Positions 45,295 through 54,080 of a stretch of DNA of 64,000 nucleotides are shown here, piece after piece. The notes below the pieces were generated by a model. That model was not told the origin of the DNA and searched no databases. It saw only the letters and a program-made list of their open reading frames with translations. The stretch's first letter is position 1; each line of letters starts with the position of its first letter. Source of the DNA: Sipunculus nudus (lineage: Eukaryota > Annelida > Sipuncula > Golfingiida > Sipunculidae); assembly GCA_026874595.1 (NCBI GenBank), contig JAPPUL010000076.1, positions 248,001 to 312,000 on the forward strand. The letters run 5' to 3'. Made by a program: the position numbers and the translations under genes.

Positions 45295-47753
45295 TCGCTA
45301 CCATTGTCTTTCTGCTCAGCCTCCTCATCCGATGTGGCACTTGCTACCGATACTACATAATCCCCTTCCTTTACGTTTACCACCTTTACTCCGCTTGCCG
45401 CACGTCCGAATGATGATATGCCCTTTACTGCTGTTTTTACTATCATTCCATTTGAGGTGCTTATTACTACCACTTCTTCCTCTCCCACCGAGTGTACCGC
45501 AGAAACTAAGCCCGTCTTATCTGTCACCTTTATGTATATCTGTCCTCCCGTTCCCCTGCCGTGTCTCCTTAATTCACTAAACTTCAATAACTTCCCATAC
45601 CCTCCATTTGTGATTACAAACAGTTTCTTATCCTTTTCTACCTTGACCATCCCTATAAGCTCGTTTTCTCCCTTTACCCGTATCCCTTTGACTCCACGCG
45701 CATTACGACCCGTTTGGCGTATCTCATCTTCTGATACCTTTAATGCTTTACCCTCTTTTGTACATAGCACAAGCTCTGAGTCCCCATCCGTTAATAGTAC
45801 TGATACAAGTTCATCGTCATTATCCAAGTTTATCGCCTTAATACCACGTATCTTAGCATTCACAAAGGATGATAACATCGTTCGCTTTATTATCCCCTTC
45901 TTCGTAATTAGTACCACAGGATTTGGACTCTCTTCGTAGCTTTTTACCGTTAAACACGCTCGTATCGTCTCCTCATCCTCAAGCCTTAAGAATATGTTTA
46001 GTTTCTTACCTCGCCCTATACGGCTCCCTTCCGGTAAATCATATACCTTTGTGTAAAACGTTCTGCCTTTATTTGAGAAAAACATTATATAATCATGGGT
46101 TGACGATATGAATATGTGCTCATTGAAATCATCGTCACGAATTGATACGCCCGTTATACCAACTCCTCCTCGCTTTTGCCTTTTGTATGTGTCAACTGGA
46201 AGACGCTTTATAAAACCCCTGTGCGATAACGTTACTACGTTTTGCTCCTCCTCTATTAATGATTCTTTGTCCAAATCCTCTATATCATCTTCTATCTTCG
46301 TACGACGTTCATCTCCATACTTCTTTTTCATCTCAAGCAGGTCTTCTTTTATGTTTTTATATTGTAACTCTTCGTGCTCCAATAGCTCTTTACAGCCCTT
46401 TATAAACTTTGTAAGCTCCTCGTACTCCTTTAAAAGATTTGATGATTCAAGTGCTGTTAGTCTTTGTAGGCGCATCTCAAGTATTGCCTTAGATTGCTCT
46501 TCTGTTAGCCTGAACTGCTCCATTAAACCATTTTGTGCCTCTTTTGTGTCTTCACTCCCGCGGATTAACTTTATTATCTCATTTATGCTTTTTAACGCTA
46601 TTAATAAACCTTCAACTATATGTGCCCGCTTTTGTGCTTTATCAAGATCATAGCTTGTTCGCCTTATTAATACTTCCTTTCTGTGCCCTATGTAATATTC
46701 TATTACCTCCTTTAAGCTTAGTACTTTAGGGGTTCCGTCTACCAAGGCAAGCATTATTATACTAAAGCTACTTTGGAGTGCGGTGTGAGCATATAATCTG
46801 TTTAATATAACCCCTGGATTTGCACCGCGTTTAAGCTCAAGCACTATTCGCATCCCGCTCCTGTCTGATTCATCTCGTATATCTCCTATCCCCTCTATTC
46901 GCTTTTCCTTTACATGATTTGCTATCTTTATTATAAGTTCTGCTTTGTTTACTTGATAGGGAAGCTCGTCTATTATTATTGATTCCCTCCCGCCTTTCCC
47001 TACTTCTACATTTACATTACCTCGCACTCTTACTTTCCCTCGTCCCGTTAGGTAGGATTCCCTTAAGCTATTTGAATTATAGATTATTCCATAAGTCGGA
47101 AAGTCAGGACCTTTTACATGTTTTAAAAGCTCTTCTGTCTCTATTTCAAAATTGTCTATTAGGGCTATTGTTGCATCTATTACTTCACATAAATTATGAG
47201 GTGGAATACTAGTTGCCATACCTACTGCTATACCAGTTGCTCCGTTTACAAGTAGGTTTGGTATGTAGCTAGGTAGTACTGTCGGCTCCTCAAGTGAGTC
47301 GTCGTAGTTTAGTGCCATGTCTACTGTGTGTTTTTGTATATCACGAAGCATCTCATTGGCAAAGTGTGTTATCCGGGTTTCTGTATACCTCATCGCCGCT
47401 GCCATGTCTCCGTCTACCGATCCAAAGTTACCTTGCCCCTTTATAAGCAGATATCTCATCGAGAAATCTTGCGCCATCCGAACAAGCGCATTGTATACTG
47501 ACATATCACCATGTGGATGATACTTACCAAGTACCTCACCCACTATCGCTGCCGACTTCTTATAAGGCCTATCTGGTAAAACCCCAAGCCCGTTCATTGC
47601 ATACAAAATCCTTCTGTGCACCGGCTTAAGTCCATCTCGTACGTCCGGTAAGGCCCGGCTTACTATTACACTCATTGCGTAGGTCAAATATGCCTTTTTC
47701 ATCTCGTCTTCTATTGCTATCGGTATTATCTTTTCTCGTTCAGAGTCTGACAC
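45231..47753 (-). CDS. gyrA: DNA gyrase subunit A
   Basis: 840 aa. The catalytic Tyr is in MAAAMRYTETRI (~118-129), and the N-terminal RALPDVRDGLKPVHRRILYA and the QGNFGSVDGD stretch are standard. The C-terminal beta-pinwheel contains a GyrA-box-like QKRGGVG (family consensus QRRGGKG), which favours GyrA over ParC. With GyrB it introduces negative supercoils. Translation starts at GTG after AGGAGA. The last ~25 residues (EEREKG/ESKKGNRSEG type) are low-complexity and come from a short tandem repeat. No gyrB gene is adjacent. Confidence 0.95.
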   Translation of the reverse strand: MSDSEREKIIPIAIEDEMKKAYLTYAMSVIVSRALPDVRDGLKPVHRRILYAMNGLGVLPDRPYKKSAAIVGEVLGKYHPHGDMSVYNALVRMAQDFSMRYLLIKGQGNFGSVDGDMAAAMRYTETRITHFANEMLRDIQKHTVDMALNYDDSLEEPTVLPSYIPNLLVNGATGIAVGMATSIPPHNLCEVIDATIALIDNFEIETEELLKHVKGPDFPTYGIIYNSNSLRESYLTGRGKVRVRGNVNVEVGKGGRESIIIDELPYQVNKAELIIKIANHVKEKRIEGIGDIRDESDRSGMRIVLELKRGANPGVILNRLYAHTALQSSFSIIMLALVDGTPKVLSLKEVIEYYIGHRKEVLIRRTSYDLDKAQKRAHIVEGLLIALKSINEIIKLIRGSEDTKEAQNGLMEQFRLTEEQSKAILEMRLQRLTALESSNLLKEYEELTKFIKGCKELLEHEELQYKNIKEDLLEMKKKYGDERRTKIEDDIEDLDKESLIEEEQNVVTLSHRGFIKRLPVDTYKRQKRGGVGITGVSIRDDDFNEHIFISSTHDYIMFFSNKGRTFYTKVYDLPEGSRIGRGKKLNIFLRLEDEETIRACLTVKSYEESPNPVVLITKKGIIKRTMLSSFVNAKIRGIKAINLDNDDELVSVLLTDGDSELVLCTKEGKALKVSEDEIRQTGRNARGVKGIRVKGENELIGMVKVEKDKKLFVITNGGYGKLLKFSELRRHGRGTGGQIYIKVTDKTGLVSAVHSVGEEEVVVISTSNGMIVKTAVKGISSFGRAASGVKVVNVKEGDYVVSVASATSDEEAEQKDNGSDGIEERESKKGNRSEGIEVSE

Positions 47754-47803
47754 GGTATTCTCCTAATCTTTTAATTTATTTTATCTATATTATTTATGTC
47801 TTT

Positions 47804-48667
47804 TTATGAAATACAAAAGTGGTTTATAGGGCCGCCTTCTTTGCCAAGCTTGTACGACTTTTTTAACGCTTTTGTTATATACTTCTTTGCTTTTTCTATC
47901 GCTTCCCTTAAACTAAGTCCTTCGCCCATATAATATGTTATTGCACTTGATAAACCACAACCAGTACCATGTGTCCCTTTTGCGTTAACACGCTCTTCTT
48001 TATAATAGTATAACTCTTTGGCTTTATATAGTATGTCTTGCGCATATTTATCTTCATAAGAACTACTCTTAGCTTTTTCTATACCCCCTCTAAGTTCTCT
48101 GAGTTTATGACCCCCCTTTAACAATATCCCAACCTCGCCTCCAAGTCTCTCCCCGTAACTTTTTAACTCCTCTTTAAGCCATTCTTTATCTTTGGGTTTG
48201 CTATTTGTTAATATACAAAACTCTTTTAGGTTCGGAGTTATTAAGGTGCTTCTTCGAAAGAGTTCTGTATTTAAATAATCTATTAGCTCTTTTTCTCCAT
48301 TCTCCTTTACAAACCTTTCCCCGCTTACCGTTGCTGATAAAACAGGATCTAGTATCCACGGAATCTCTTTATTATAACTCATATAGCCTTTTATAACTTC
48401 TGCTATCCCTTTGCTGTATAGTATCCCTACTTTTACTCCTTTTATATTAAAATCTTTAAAAACTGCCCTTAGTTGACAATCTATTATATCTTCTCCTAGT
48501 ACCTCAACCCCAAGTACTCCTCTCGTATTTTGAGCCGTTACTACCGTTAAAACCGTAAGTCCATAACCTCCAAGGGCGCATATCGTCTTTAAATCACCTT
48601 GTACCCCTGCTCCACAACTTGGATCTGAACCCCCAATGCTTAATATGCAGCCTCGCTCTTCCAACAT
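47804..48667 (-). CDS. thiD: Hydroxymethylpyrimidine/phosphomethylpyrimidine kinase
   Basis: A ribokinase-like protein of about 287 aa. CILSIGGSDPSCGAGVQGDL at the N-terminus is the ThiD signature, WILDPVLSATVSGERF the middle substrate loop, ITPNLKEFCILT the next, and the anion-hole motif GTHGTGCGLSSAI lies near the C-terminus. It phosphorylates hydroxymethylpyrimidine twice for thiamine synthesis. I prefer the ATG at 48667, which follows GAGGAAAGGG at good spacing, over the in-frame TTG at 48685. A long charged insertion lies between residues ~165 and 235. No other thi gene is near. Confidence 0.92.
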   Translation of the reverse strand: MLEERGCILSIGGSDPSCGAGVQGDLKTICALGGYGLTVLTVVTAQNTRGVLGVEVLGEDIIDCQLRAVFKDFNIKGVKVGILYSKGIAEVIKGYMSYNKEIPWILDPVLSATVSGERFVKENGEKELIDYLNTELFRRSTLITPNLKEFCILTNSKPKDKEWLKEELKSYGERLGGEVGILLKGGHKLRELRGGIEKAKSSSYEDKYAQDILYKAKELYYYKEERVNAKGTHGTGCGLSSAITYYMGEGLSLREAIEKAKKYITKALKKSYKLGKEGGPINHFCIS

Positions 48668-48712
48668 CTTTATCCCTTTCCTCAACTAAAAGCCCGTTTA
48701 ATACATTTATAT

Positions 48713-50038
48713 TTAATCATTTTCAAGCAGCTTCTTTATTGCTTCGTCCAAGCTCAAAGTATTTTGTCTGCCGCTCTTAAGCTCTTTTAACGTTACCTGC
48801 CCCGCTTTTATCTCATCAGGTCCATATACTATTACGTAGTTTATCTCTTTTTTGTCTGCATAGCTAAATTGTTTTTTAAGCTTCATCTCTTTATATATTG
48901 TCTCTACGTTTATCCCATGCCCCCGAAGCTTACTTGCAAGTTTTAGTACATCACCCTTAAAATCACTCCTAAACAACGTTATTAACACTTTTGTTAGACT
49001 GCTTTTTGTTTTTATCTTGCCAAGCTGCTTTAGTAAGCTTAGTATACGATCAAGCCCTATTGTACTTCCTACCGAAGGTACAGCCTCGCCCCTATAACTC
49101 CCTAAAAGATTGTCATATCGTCCTCCACCGCTTAGACTGCCTATGTTTTTTTGCTCTAATGAATTACTCTCATATACTGTCCCTGTATAATAATCAAGAC
49201 CCCTTACTAGACTTAGATCAAGTCTTATATTCTCTTGCTCAACTCCGGTAAGCCTAAGATAGCTTAGTATTCTTTCAAGCTCCAAAATACCTGCCTCCCC
49301 ATCTTCTATCCCATCCAAAATATCTTTTAACTCATTTAAAAATAACTCATTAGACTCTTTTTTAGTATAGCCTAGTTTTATTAGACTAAAAACTTTATCT
49401 ATAGCCTCTGCTTTATACTTTAAACTAACTAACTCTTCTTGAACGCCACTCTCGCCTAGCTTGTCAAGTTTATCTAATGTCCGGTAGAATATCGCCTCTG
49501 TGCCCTCTTTTAGCCCAGATAGTTTTGTAATTCCATTTAAAAGCTTCCTGTTATTTAGCCTTATTACGTATCTTCCTATCTCAAGGGCTTTTAGAACTTC
49601 GTTTGTCATCGTTATGATTTCTGCATCCGCTGCAAGATCTTCTTCGCCCACTATGTCTGCATCGCATTGATAAAACTCTCGAAAACGTCCTTGATTCGGT
49701 TGTGGCCTGTCTGCTCGCCATACAGGCTGTATCTGGTAACGCCGAAACGGCTTTTGTAGAACATCTTTATTTTGATTCCAAAACCGCGATAGCGGTACTG
49801 TTAAATCGTATTTCAAACCTGCAACATTCCCGCCTTTGTAGTCTAAACGGTATATTAGCCTGTCTGCCTCCTCTCCGTATTTATTTAACAGTATGTCTAG
49901 ATACTCTATTGCTGGGGTCTCAAGCGGGACAAAACCATATCTCTCGTATGTCTTCTTTATCTTTTCTATTATCTGGTTTCGTAAGATCATTTCATTTGGC
50001 AGGTAATCTCTTGTCCCCTTGAAGTTCCGTACTGACAT
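48713..50038 (-). CDS. hisS: Histidyl-tRNA synthetase
   Basis: A 441-aa class II synthetase. FKGTRDYLPNEMILRNQIIE opens the catalytic domain. Motif 2 is FRRYQIQPVWRADRPQPNQG followed by RFREFYQCD, and LSLVRGLDYYTGTVYE is the HisRS-specific signature. The last ~95 residues are the anticodon-binding domain. The substrate loop LKYDLTVPLSRFWNQN replaces the RPEGT-type loop of enterobacterial HisRS, resembling archaeal/eukaryotic enzymes and those of some bacterial groups. It charges tRNA-His. It is divergent from aioB. Confidence 0.95.
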   Translation of the reverse strand: MSVRNFKGTRDYLPNEMILRNQIIEKIKKTYERYGFVPLETPAIEYLDILLNKYGEEADRLIYRLDYKGGNVAGLKYDLTVPLSRFWNQNKDVLQKPFRRYQIQPVWRADRPQPNQGRFREFYQCDADIVGEEDLAADAEIITMTNEVLKALEIGRYVIRLNNRKLLNGITKLSGLKEGTEAIFYRTLDKLDKLGESGVQEELVSLKYKAEAIDKVFSLIKLGYTKKESNELFLNELKDILDGIEDGEAGILELERILSYLRLTGVEQENIRLDLSLVRGLDYYTGTVYESNSLEQKNIGSLSGGGRYDNLLGSYRGEAVPSVGSTIGLDRILSLLKQLGKIKTKSSLTKVLITLFRSDFKGDVLKLASKLRGHGINVETIYKEMKLKKQFSYADKKEINYVIVYGPDEIKAGQVTLKELKSGRQNTLSLDEAIKKLLEND

Positions 50039-50225
50039 CCTCTTTTCGCCCTTTTTTATACTCGTTTACTTTTGTAAGTCATAGTAAGTCATATATAGTA
50101 ATAATAAATTCCCCCTTTGGCAGCGACTTAATCAACTTTTTATATTTGTAATTTATCCTTAATTTTCAATCTAATGTTATTTTGTTTATTTAATCAATTT
50201 TTACAAGCAATCCTTATTTTTTTTG

Positions 50226-50254
50226 TTGACTTATTCCCCTTATAAACTTATACT
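50226..50254 (+). promoter_or_regulatory. Sigma70-like promoter for aioBA
   Basis: TTGACT (50226-50231), a 17-base spacer and TATACT (50249-50254) make a near-consensus promoter pointing at aioB. The palindrome CTTAATTAAG overlaps the -10 end and the expected start of transcription and could be an operator. No sigma54 -24/-12 site, common upstream of aioBA in proteobacteria, was seen. Confidence 0.6.
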
Positions 50255-50276
50255 TAATTAAGTTATAGATAGTAAG

Positions 50277-50308
50277 GGAGTAAGCCTGAAAAAGGAGTAA
50301 GCCTGAAA
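50277..50308. repeat. Direct repeat in the aioB leader
   Basis: GGAGTAAGCCTGAAA occurs twice with a two-base gap, between the promoter and the start codon. Each copy contains a GGAG that could bind ribosomes, although neither is followed by an ATG at good distance. Confidence 0.85.
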
Positions 50309-50351
50309 TGCTTTTTGTACGACTTTAATATTTTCTTTATGGGGAGGCTAT

Positions 50352-50924
50352 ATGGAAGAACTTGGAAGCTCAATTAAAAGCTCGATTAACAGAAGAAAGT
50401 TTTTAACTCTAAGTGCAGGTATTGCAGGCTCTGCGATAGTTGGAGCCGCTTGTAAGGCAGAGCAAAAACAAAAAGATAGTGCAAAAAGTACAACAAAAGA
50501 AGATAGCACAAAAAAGGATGCATCCTCATCCTCCTCCTCATCCACATCTACTATAGCAAAGGCAAAAGAACTTAAAGTAAACAGCCCCAAAAGTTTTACA
50601 TACCCAGATAAAGACTCTCCATGCGTATTAGTTGATATAGGAGAAAGTGCTTTGGGTGGTGTTGGTCCTAATAATAGTATTGTTGCCTTTAGTCGGCTTT
50701 GTACACATATGGGTTGTGCCACGGGTTATGATAAGAAAACAAAGACTTTTAAATGTCCATGTCACTTTAGTATATTCGATTCTGCCATAGCCGGACAACA
50801 AACATGCGGCCAAGGCACTATAAATCTACCGCAAATTATCCTTGAGTATGATTCAAATACCGACTCTATAATGGCAACTGGTGTTAATGGTATGATTTAC
50901 GGCAGGCAAAGCAATATTATCTAA
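50352..50924 (+). CDS. aioB: Arsenite oxidase small subunit, Rieske protein (AioB)
   Basis: The 190-aa product has a Tat signal ([16 protein letters not shown], residues 13-28) ending near AAC, so it could also be a lipoprotein. The linker is Lys/Ser-rich. The Rieske domain has [10 protein letters not shown] and [11 protein letters not shown] (~117-145), followed by [16 protein letters not shown], which is characteristic of arsenite oxidase small subunits. It takes electrons from the molybdenum subunit and passes them to a periplasmic acceptor. It lies 70 bases upstream of aioA, in the usual aioBA order. Confidence 0.9.
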   Translation: MEELGSSIKSSINRRKFLTLSAGIAGSAIVGAACKAEQKQKDSAKSTTKEDSTKKDASSSSSSSTSTIAKAKELKVNSPKSFTYPDKDSPCVLVDIGESALGGVGPNNSIVAFSRLCTHMGCATGYDKKTKTFKCPCHFSIFDSAIAGQQTCGQGTINLPQIILEYDSNTDSIMATGVNGMIYGRQSNII

Positions 50925-50994
50925 ATTATTTTAAATACTCCTATACTTAGGAATAGCTAAATCTTTAAGATAACTAAATTAGAGGAGAGTAGAT

Positions 50995-53457
50995 ATGAGC
51001 ATTAAAAAGATTCCATTACCGCCATCTGGAACAAAGCATAGCAAACTAACGTGTCATTTTTGCATAGTGGGCTGTGGGTATAATGTATATAAATGGCCAA
51101 TAAATAGGGAAGGGGGGCGTGAGGAAAGAAGTAATGCTCTTGGAGTGGACTTTACAAAACAATTAGGGCCTGAGGAGATAACTCTAACACCTGCTATGGT
51201 TAATGAGATAGAGGATAATGATGGTCGCAAATATAATATAATGATAGTCCCGGATAAGGAGTGTGTGGTCAATACTGGTTATGCATCTACCCGTGGTGGT
51301 GCTCTTGCTAGTGTAATGTATAATAGTAAATCACCAACTGCAAATAGATTAAAATACCCATCTATGTTTACAGGGGCTGATTTAACTGATACGGGTTGGG
51401 AATATGCTTTAGAGCTTTATGCTAAGGTAACTAAGCGAATATTAGATAGGTATGGCCCTGATCAAATATTCTTTAATGCCTTTGATCATGGTGGAGCTGG
51501 AGGAGGGTTTGAGAATACGTACGCAACTGGTAAATTAATGTTTAGTGCACTAAAGACAAAAATGGTTAGAATACATAACAGGCCTGCGTATAACTCAGAA
51601 TGCCATGGCACAAGGGATATGGGGATAGGCGAGCTTAATAATAGCTACGAAGATGCACAGATTGCAGATACAATATTTTGCATAGGAGCAAATCCTTATG
51701 AAACACAAACTAATTACTTCCTAAGACACTGGGAGATTAATCTAAATGGGACGAGTGTTAGTACAAAAGATAAATATTATCTTTCTGGCGAGACAAGAGG
51801 TAGGGCAAAAATAATATTCGTTGACCCGAGGCGGAGTCCAAGTATTTCAGCATCAGAGCAGATAGCAGGGCGTGATAATGTTTTGCATTTGGATATAAAT
51901 CCAGGAACAGATATAGCCCTTTTTAATGGACTGTTTACGTTTGTGGTAGAACAGGGATGGCATGACGAAGAATTTATAAACAAATATACAAAAGGCTTTA
52001 AAACAGCGTTAAGAAGTAATAAGCTGTCGCTAAGTCAGTGCAGCAAGATAACAGGAATAAGCACTGCAGACCTAGTTAAGGCGGCGGAGTGGGCTTATAA
52101 ACCAAAAGCATCTGGGCATAGACCTAGAACGATGCATGCTTATGAGAAAGGGATTATATGGGGTAATGATAATTATCACATACAAGTGTCTTTAGTAGAT
52201 TTAGTTTTGGCAACTCATAATGTAGGGCGTCGAGGTACGGGAGTAGTACGGATGGGAGGGCATCAAGAAGGATATGCAAGGCCGCCATATCCAGGACCGC
52301 GTCCTGCACCTTATATCGACAAAGAAATAATTAAAGGCAATGGCAAGATGCTTACGGTATGGGCTTGTAATTCGCTACAAACGACCTGTAATGCAGATAA
52401 TTATAAAAAGTCAATATTAAGAAGGGCAAACATAGTTAAGCAGGAGTTGTCAAAGCTTGTGGGAGCAACTATTGACGAGAAGGTGAATGCGATATATAAA
52501 GGGGTTAGGAAGGGCGGACTTTTTATAACGACGATAGATATATATCCGACTCGCTTTAGTAATGTATCTCATTTGGTTTTACCGGGAGCCCATCCTGGAG
52601 AAATGAACTTAACGTCTATGAATGGCGAAAGACGGCTACGCCTTTCTCAGAAGTTTATGGATCCGCCTGGGGTTGCAAAGCCGGATTGTTTAATAGCTGC
52701 AGATATAGCTAATACAATAAGAAAGTTATATCAAAAAGAAGGTAATAGTAAGATGGCAAGACGCTTTTCAGGCTTTAATTGGAAAAGTGAAGAAGATGTA
52801 TTTAATGCAGGTTTTAGGAAGCCAAAAGGAATAGATAGTCAAGGTGGCAGCACGGGGGATATTGCAACTTATGAACGCTTGCGGGCGATGGGTAATAACG
52901 GTGTACAGTTGCCTATAAAAGAATATAAAGATGGCAAACTGATTGGGACACAGATGCTTTATAGTGATTATAAGTTTTCAACAAAAGATGGTAAAGCCCA
53001 TTTTAAAGCCTCGCCATGGAAAGGACTGCTCCCGATTGTAGCGCGTCAAAAGAAGAAGTACAAGTTCTGGATAAACAACGGTCGGACTAATCAGATATGG
53101 CAAACTGCGTATCATGATAGGTTTATGGATTTTAGAAAGAAAAGATATCCTATGGCACCTGTTGAGATTAATCCGTCTGATGCCAAGAAGCTCAATATAA
53201 TAAGTAGTGATATAGTAGAAATATATAACGATTTTGGTTCTACTTATGCTATGGCTTATATAGAAGAAGCTATAAAACCAGGACAAGTGTTTATGCTATT
53301 TGGATATGATAATGGTACAGTTGGAGACATTACAACAGATGCAGTTGATGAAAACATTATCCCGTATTATAAAGGCACGTGGGCTAATATTCGTCGTGTT
53401 GGGCCTATGAAGGAGTATCAGAAAACTGTTAGTTTTAAATCAAGAAGGTATCGTTAA
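50995..53457 (+). CDS. aioA: Arsenite oxidase large molybdopterin subunit (AioA)
   Basis: 820 aa, close to the ~825 of known AioA. The [3Fe-4S] ligands are Cys20, Cys23 and Cys27 in [10 protein letters not shown], with a Ser-containing YASTRGG at the fourth-ligand region. [20 protein letters not shown] and [16 protein letters not shown] are typical of this clade of the DMSO reductase family. RMGGH at residues 419-423 matches the Arg/His spacing of the arsenite pocket known from the Alcaligenes enzyme. It oxidises arsenite to arsenate in the periplasm, exported with Tat-bearing AioB since it has no signal itself. Iodate reductase (IdrA) is the nearest alternative. No arsenic-resistance or aio regulatory genes are adjacent. 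Confidence 0.9.
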   Translation: MSIKKIPLPPSGTKHSKLTCHFCIVGCGYNVYKWPINREGGREERSNALGVDFTKQLGPEEITLTPAMVNEIEDNDGRKYNIMIVPDKECVVNTGYASTRGGALASVMYNSKSPTANRLKYPSMFTGADLTDTGWEYALELYAKVTKRILDRYGPDQIFFNAFDHGGAGGGFENTYATGKLMFSALKTKMVRIHNRPAYNSECHGTRDMGIGELNNSYEDAQIADTIFCIGANPYETQTNYFLRHWEINLNGTSVSTKDKYYLSGETRGRAKIIFVDPRRSPSISASEQIAGRDNVLHLDINPGTDIALFNGLFTFVVEQGWHDEEFINKYTKGFKTALRSNKLSLSQCSKITGISTADLVKAAEWAYKPKASGHRPRTMHAYEKGIIWGNDNYHIQVSLVDLVLATHNVGRRGTGVVRMGGHQEGYARPPYPGPRPAPYIDKEIIKGNGKMLTVWACNSLQTTCNADNYKKSILRRANIVKQELSKLVGATIDEKVNAIYKGVRKGGLFITTIDIYPTRFSNVSHLVLPGAHPGEMNLTSMNGERRLRLSQKFMDPPGVAKPDCLIAADIANTIRKLYQKEGNSKMARRFSGFNWKSEEDVFNAGFRKPKGIDSQGGSTGDIATYERLRAMGNNGVQLPIKEYKDGKLIGTQMLYSDYKFSTKDGKAHFKASPWKGLLPIVARQKKKYKFWINNGRTNQIWQTAYHDRFMDFRKKRYPMAPVEINPSDAKKLNIISSDIVEIYNDFGSTYAMAYIEEAIKPGQVFMLFGYDNGTVGDITTDAVDENIIPYYKGTWANIRRVGPMKEYQKTVSFKSRRYR

Positions 53458-53624
53458 GTATTTAGATTATAGGTTAAGAGTATATAATTTATATAATAGT
53501 ATATAATTAATTATAATTACCTTACCGTGGGCTTTTATTGAAGGTTTATATTATGTTTAATATGTTAAGTCCAAACTACTGTATTATAAACCTTACTCCC
53601 TTTGATGCTTCTATCGAAAAACCG

Positions 53625-53897
53625 CTACCTGGTTATTCTACTACATCTACATCTGTATGGGCGGAGGCATAACTCATATTGAGCCTTTGCTATATAAAAT
53701 GGGCTATCTCCTAATATCTCTTGTATATTCCTGCTTGTATATTCCTGCTTGTATATTCCTGCTTGTATATTCCTGCTTGTATATTCCTGCTTGTATATTC
53801 CTGCTTCAAGGCCGTATAATATGTCATTTGTAATCGAAAGCGCCTCGTCTTCATTATCGAAGGTCGCAACAAAGACTACAGGCTCAAATATCCTGCA
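53625..53897 (-). pseudogene. Decayed aldehyde dehydrogenase C-terminal remnant
   Basis: Read on the minus strand from 53891 the sequence gives IFEPVVFVATFDNEDEA and ITNDILYGLEAGIY, the well-known ALDH segment (family: EIFGPV..v..F...dEai.iaND..YGL.AgvwT). Stops and a frame break precede it. The six 14-bp repeats follow directly after YGLEAGIY and encode a meaningless continuation that ends at 53625. Further downstream, in another frame, SGFSIEASKG may be the remains of the family's SGFGRE-type end. No intact N-terminal half or catalytic Cys region is recognisable. The neighbouring genes are aioA and the first GLUG protein. Confidence 0.7.
53720..53803. repeat. Six perfect 14-bp tandem repeats
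   Basis: The unit CTTGTATATTCCTG is repeated six times without a mismatch within the ALDH remnant. Perfect identity implies recent expansion. There are no unique spacers, so this is not a CRISPR array. Confidence 0.95.
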
Positions 53898-54034
53898 CTA
53901 CTTGCATCTTATTGTTTCTTTCTATTTGTATGATTTTGTGATTACACATAAATATGCTAAGAATGCTGCATCCTCCTGTAACATCTATTGTAGATATAGG
54001 GAAGAGAAAGAGCTAGATATTGGAATGGATACTA

Positions 54035-54068
54035 GCGACACTTTGGCACTGCCAATTTAATGTGTCGC
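54035..54068 (-). terminator. Stem-loop terminator behind the first GLUG gene
   Basis: GCGACAC pairs with GTGTCGC, and inside this TTGGC-ACT-GCCAA forms a second stem. It lies 13 bases after the stop of the minus-strand GLUG gene at 54081. Confidence 0.6.
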
Positions 54069-54080
54069 CAGGTATACAAA

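Larger units (their letters stand above)
50039..50351. other. hisS/aioB divergent intergenic region (313 bases)
   Basis: It contains the aioBA promoter described separately, a 10-bp palindrome CTTAATTAAG (50253-50262) at the expected transcription start, a 17-bp-period direct repeat (50277-50308) and the aioB RBS GGGGAGG (50341-50347). No ORF was recognised. Confidence 0.6.
53458..54034. other. Region downstream of aioA without an intact gene
   Basis: The first 100 bases are AT-rich with inverted TATATAATT repeats. The rest holds the aldehyde dehydrogenase remnant on the minus strand, a 6 x 14-bp repeat and unassigned sequence up to the stem-loop at 54035. A plus-strand ORF of 103 codons (53749-54060) exists only because the 14-bp repeat and its flanks are stop-free. 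Confidence 0.6.

Noticed and set aside
45231-47753. Topoisomerase IV subunit ParC
   Set aside because: The C-terminal pinwheel carries a GyrA-box-like QKRGGVG and the full six-blade length, which favour GyrA.
50995-53457. Iodate reductase or another DMSO-reductase family enzyme instead of arsenite oxidase
   Set aside because: Length, Cys20/23/27 cluster, the SECH..GELNN and RMGGH motifs and the aioB-aioA order fit arsenite oxidase better; not fully excluded without a tree.
53720-53803. CRISPR array
   Set aside because: The 14-bp units are directly adjacent with no spacers, and no cas gene is present.
53749-54060. Plus-strand ORF with CLYIPA-type repeats
   Set aside because: It consists mainly of the 14-bp tandem repeat and the antisense of the ALDH remnant; no RBS or family similarity.
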